In this document: positions 61,449 to 64,000 of the stretch, piece after piece | Layout: each line of letters opens with the position of its first letter | Numbering within the stretch: the stretch's first letter is position 1 | Origin: Muribaculaceae bacterium | GTDB lineage: Bacteria > Bacteroidota > Bacteroidia > Bacteroidales > Muribaculaceae | Assembly: GCA_023664185.1 (NCBI GenBank) | Contig: JAMPGA010000001.1 | Coordinates: forward strand, 15,280-79,279 | Length of the DNA: 64,000 bases | Direction: 5' to 3' | Notes under the pieces: model-generated | Database searches by the model: none | What the model was told of the DNA's origin: nothing | The model's input: the letters and a program-made list of their open reading frames with translations, nothing else | Program-made: the position numbers and the translations under genes

Positions 61449-62123
61449 CTATGAATCAAGCTCAAGGCCGGGACGCTCAATCACCTTGATTATTTCTTCG
61501 GGTGTATTAACTATATTGTCGGCAAAAGCGTCGCGCAACTCTTTGAGAGGGCGGAATCCCCACGTCACTCCGCATGAATCCACACAAGCGCGTCGGGCAG
61601 TCTCCATGTCCACTCCTGAGTCGCCCACATAGAGCACCTTACTCTTTCTTGTGGGGGCTTTGCCGAGTATTTCAAATACCACAGAGGGGTCGGGCTTGGT
61701 GGGAAATCCCTCTTTCTGCCCCTCAATGGCACACCATCTTACATCACCAAAGAAGTGACGTATCAGCTTCTCCACGGCTGCCTGATATTTATTGGAAGCC
61801 ACGGCCAGTTTTATGTCGCGGCTGTCAAGCGTGTGGAGCAGCTCAGGGATACCTTCATATGGTCGAGTGGCGTCGGTGAGATGCTCGTTGTAATACTCCT
61901 TGAATTTTTCGAGTAGAGTGCTCACCACTTCGGGTCGACGTGCTTCTTCCGGGAGCGCCCTTTCCATGAGCCTTGTCACACCTCTACCCACAAACATCGG
62001 ATAGGATGACAACGAATGTTCCGGATAGCCGCTTGAACGCAGGGCGTAATTGGTGGCGTTACCAAGATCATCGATGGTATTGAGAAGAGTACCGTCCAGA
62101 TCGAATATGACGAGGTGTTTCAT
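61449..62123 (-). CDS. gph: HAD phosphatase, phosphoglycolate phosphatase-like
   Basis: The 224-residue HAD-family protein has motif I FDLDGTLLNT (about 7-16), motif II AVASNK, and motif IV VLYVGDSGVDMETARRA. The helical cap (about 20-85) fits the Gph subclass that removes phosphate from 2-phosphoglycolate, though other small sugar phosphates are possible. It lies between the Omp85-like gene (25-base gap) and the kinase-like gene, probably one transcript. Confidence 0.82.
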   Translation of the reverse strand: MKHLVIFDLDGTLLNTIDDLGNATNYALRSSGYPEHSLSSYPMFVGRGVTRLMERALPEEARRPEVVSTLLEKFKEYYNEHLTDATRPYEGIPELLHTLDSRDIKLAVASNKYQAAVEKLIRHFFGDVRWCAIEGQKEGFPTKPDPSVVFEILGKAPTRKSKVLYVGDSGVDMETARRACVDSCGVTWGFRPLKELRDAFADNIVNTPEEIIKVIERPGLELDS

Positions 62124-62148
62124 TTGATTTGATGTGTTTTGAATTTCA

Positions 62149-64000
62149 TTAGAAAGGATATCCTACTGAGAAATGGAATGCCGTGTCGCGGTTCCAGCTT
62201 GGATGTATCAGAGGCCAATGCTCTTGTCCCTGAGCAGGATTATAAGCCTTGATGCCCAAATCGAGTCGCAGAAGGAAGTATTCAAAATCCATGCGCAAGC
62301 CCAGACCATACGCCCAGGCCACCTGTTTCCAGAAGGTATTGAATTTAAATACTCCGCCCGGTTGGTTCTCGTAGTTGCGTATGGTCCAGATATTGCCGGC
62401 ATCGATGAAGGCTCCGGCTTCGAGCACCCAAAACAGCTTAGCTCGATACTCCAGGCTGAGATCGAGACGAATATCGCCACACTGATTTATGAAATAGCTC
62501 ACCGAGTTGTGTGAGTCGTAGCTTCCGGGGCCCAGAGTGCGCACACTCCAGCCTCTCACACCATTGGCCCCTCCGGCATAGAATCGTTTTTCGAAAGGAA
62601 GCACCGTAGAATTGCCATAAGGCACTCCGATGCCGCCACCCACATGGAAGGCCATAGATTGGCGCTGACTGAAATTGCGGGTGATGGCATAATCCACCTC
62701 ACCCTTCACATATTGCGAAAACTGAGTATCAAACACCTTATAGACACCTCCACGCTTATGCCCTCCGGATATCAGCTCGCCGAGATAGAGAATATTGCCT
62801 GCCGTTTCGGCAGAAGCCCTTATGGTGTAGACGATGGGCTGGAGGGTGTATTTTCTATTCAAGGTCGATGCAATGCGCTTGTTGGAATGATAGTAGTGAT
62901 ACGACATGCTCATGATCAGATGATCCTCATAACTGTAGCGCAGCAGAGGATTGTCGGGGGCTATCTGATCCAGGAAGTTGTTGGTGCGTTCGGGGAGATA
63001 TACATAGTTCAAATCGAGCAGGTCAAATTCATGGCGGCGTGTGTTGGTGCGGTTTTGCCATTTGTATTTCCATGCCAAGCCCGATATGATACGTGTATAC
63101 TCGGGGCGCTCCTGATAGTTGAACGAGGCCGCAAACTCGGTGGAGACATTCAACCGGCGCTGCAGACTGCGCGAAGCAAACGGGAACTCGAATCTCGGGA
63201 ATGTGATTCCTACCTCGCCGGCCCATTCGGTATAACGGTCGTTGATGAGTCCGTTGAAGCTGCCTGAAAGGCTCTCGTAATTCATGCGCAGGCGCGTGGT
63301 GAAGAGTTGCGAACCGCGGGCAAGATTACGATGCTGATAAGTAGCTCCAAGGCCAAATCCCAAATCGCCCTCTGAGTTTGTGCCCTCAACATCAAATGTG
63401 ACTGACTGCTTTTTATTTCTTGACAAAAGGATTCTGGCGTCGAGCAATCCGATATCGCCAACCTCTCCGGCAGGCACTAAGTCGATAATTACAGAGTGCA
63501 GTATGCTCAATCGGGAAAGCGCTTCATAGGTGCGGTCAATCTCACGTGTATCGTAGAGCGAACCGGGGACTATAAAACACTTCTCGTCGAGTAGCGATGG
63601 CTTCAGGTAGTGGTCTGGCCCATAAACTACCGATATATTACGATAGTATACAGTGTCCTTGGGCGAATCGGAGGCTGCGTCTGTAAAAAATGTAACCGAC
63701 CGGATCAGGTAGCGTTTGTAAGGAACTATCTGTTGTGGCGTCATAGCAGTGCGCGCAGTGTCGGTTCTCTGTTTTGGCGCCTTCACGCGCAAGGTGAGCC
63801 ATACATCTTTAGAGGTCTCTGCTGTATCGGCCACAAACACAATGTTGTCTTTGGTGAAATCATAATATCCATGCTCCTTAAGTCTCCTGGCCATAAGCAC
63901 TCGCTGAGCCTCAAGATTATCGCGGTCAAACTTATCGCCGGGATGCACAGTGAGTAGCAGCGAGTCAGCCATCAGCAACCGAGCCACAGTGGAGTCGGCG
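62149..64000 (-). CDS. Omp85/TamA-like outer-membrane assembly protein (5' end outside window)
   Basis: At least 616 residues are present, and the frame is open to the right edge, so the N-terminus is missing. The visible part has a POTRA-like segment (RLKEHGYYDFTKDNIVFVAD), then a long region of alternating strands and the barrel with GGANGVRGWSVRTLGPGSYD (Omp85 loop-6 VRGW pattern). It ends in FHFSVGYPF, a C-terminal Phe barrel signal. The protein inserts or translocates outer-membrane proteins like TamA or BamA. It reads leftward ahead of gph. Confidence 0.85.
   Translation of the reverse strand, partial: ADSTVARLLMADSLLLTVHPGDKFDRDNLEAQRVLMARRLKEHGYYDFTKDNIVFVADTAETSKDVWLTLRVKAPKQRTDTARTAMTPQQIVPYKRYLIRSVTFFTDAASDSPKDTVYYRNISVVYGPDHYLKPSLLDEKCFIVPGSLYDTREIDRTYEALSRLSILHSVIIDLVPAGEVGDIGLLDARILLSRNKKQSVTFDVEGTNSEGDLGFGLGATYQHRNLARGSQLFTTRLRMNYESLSGSFNGLINDRYTEWAGEVGITFPRFEFPFASRSLQRRLNVSTEFAASFNYQERPEYTRIISGLAWKYKWQNRTNTRRHEFDLLDLNYVYLPERTNNFLDQIAPDNPLLRYSYEDHLIMSMSYHYYHSNKRIASTLNRKYTLQPIVYTIRASAETAGNILYLGELISGGHKRGGVYKVFDTQFSQYVKGEVDYAITRNFSQRQSMAFHVGGGIGVPYGNSTVLPFEKRFYAGGANGVRGWSVRTLGPGSYDSHNSVSYFINQCGDIRLDLSLEYRAKLFWVLEAGAFIDAGNIWTIRNYENQPGGVFKFNTFWKQVAWAYGLGLRMDFEYFLLRLDLGIKAYNPAQGQEHWPLIHPSWNRDTAFHFSVGYPF

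Noticed and set aside
1..64000. tRNA genes
   Set aside because: I scanned the gene-free gaps by eye for tRNA T-loop and acceptor patterns and found none; a covariance search would settle it.

Overview
The window looks like the chromosome of a Bacteroidales bacterium, and by inference from overall gene content a Muribaculaceae-type gut member. It carries the complete bat (aerotolerance) operon in Bacteroides order, DUF6377, DUF5686, DUF4286 and DUF3332 proteins typical of the order, and repeated copies of the Bacteroidetes promoter -7 box TAnnTTTG, often with TTTG or TTG 19-20 bases upstream. Intrinsic hairpins are frequent and several lack a U tract. I found no tRNA, 16S/23S rRNA or CRISPR array. 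The only stable RNA I can name is rnpB.

Layout. 1-2544 is an accessory fragment: a zinc-finger/Toprim primase-like gene, a Cys-rich LuxR-type regulator and a small helical protein, divergent from an XRE-like gene across a palindrome-rich gap. 2545-3317 is gene-free and holds a terminator, an orphan consensus promoter and a 299-bp palindromic element that looks like a MITE. 3318-11777 is an eight-gene operon: moxR, DUF58, a membrane protein, batA, batB, batC, batD, batE. 11965-16735 holds a small HTH protein, a DUF2007/universal-stress fusion, purM, mltF and a DUF3332 lipoprotein. priA and rnpB are divergent (16799-19806). An OmpA lipoprotein and a TIGR04076 protein run leftward to 21139, back to back with purT and a membrane-anchored DUF6377 regulator. 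24058-24527 holds a promoter-to-terminator unit that I read as a candidate small RNA, followed by folP-cdaA and gyrB.

28426-35675 is a tightly packed row: rnr, a polyprenyl synthase, tatD, an NlpC/P60 hydrolase, cstA, DUF4286 and ruvC. A glycosyltransferase and recR are divergent, and recR is convergent with an ABC-F gene. An XRE regulator (39226-39804) has repeated TTTGCAT motifs both in its promoter and inside its coding sequence, next to about 1.1 kb of nearly gene-free DNA. panC-panD-ffh-folD-capA and fucO follow. The next likely operon is acyltransferase, phosphoesterase, tex, folK-like, tsaB, a methyltransferase and an acyl-CoA ligase. The right end has a CYTH protein, a DUF5686 outer-membrane protein, a small beta-barrel, and a leftward row: Omp85/TamA-like (cut by the window edge), gph and a histidine-kinase-like protein whose phosphoacceptor His is Tyr.

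Most genes are housekeeping: one-carbon, folate and purine metabolism (purM, purT, folP, folD, folK-like), c-di-AMP synthesis, DNA repair and replication restart, envelope biogenesis and secretion. The items I consider most worth checking are the candidate sRNA at 24290-24482, the XRE regulator with internal operator-like sites, the tyrosine-substituted sensor kinase, the MITE between an orphan promoter and the bat operon, and two genes (folP and the CYTH gene) that appear to be transcribed without a leader.
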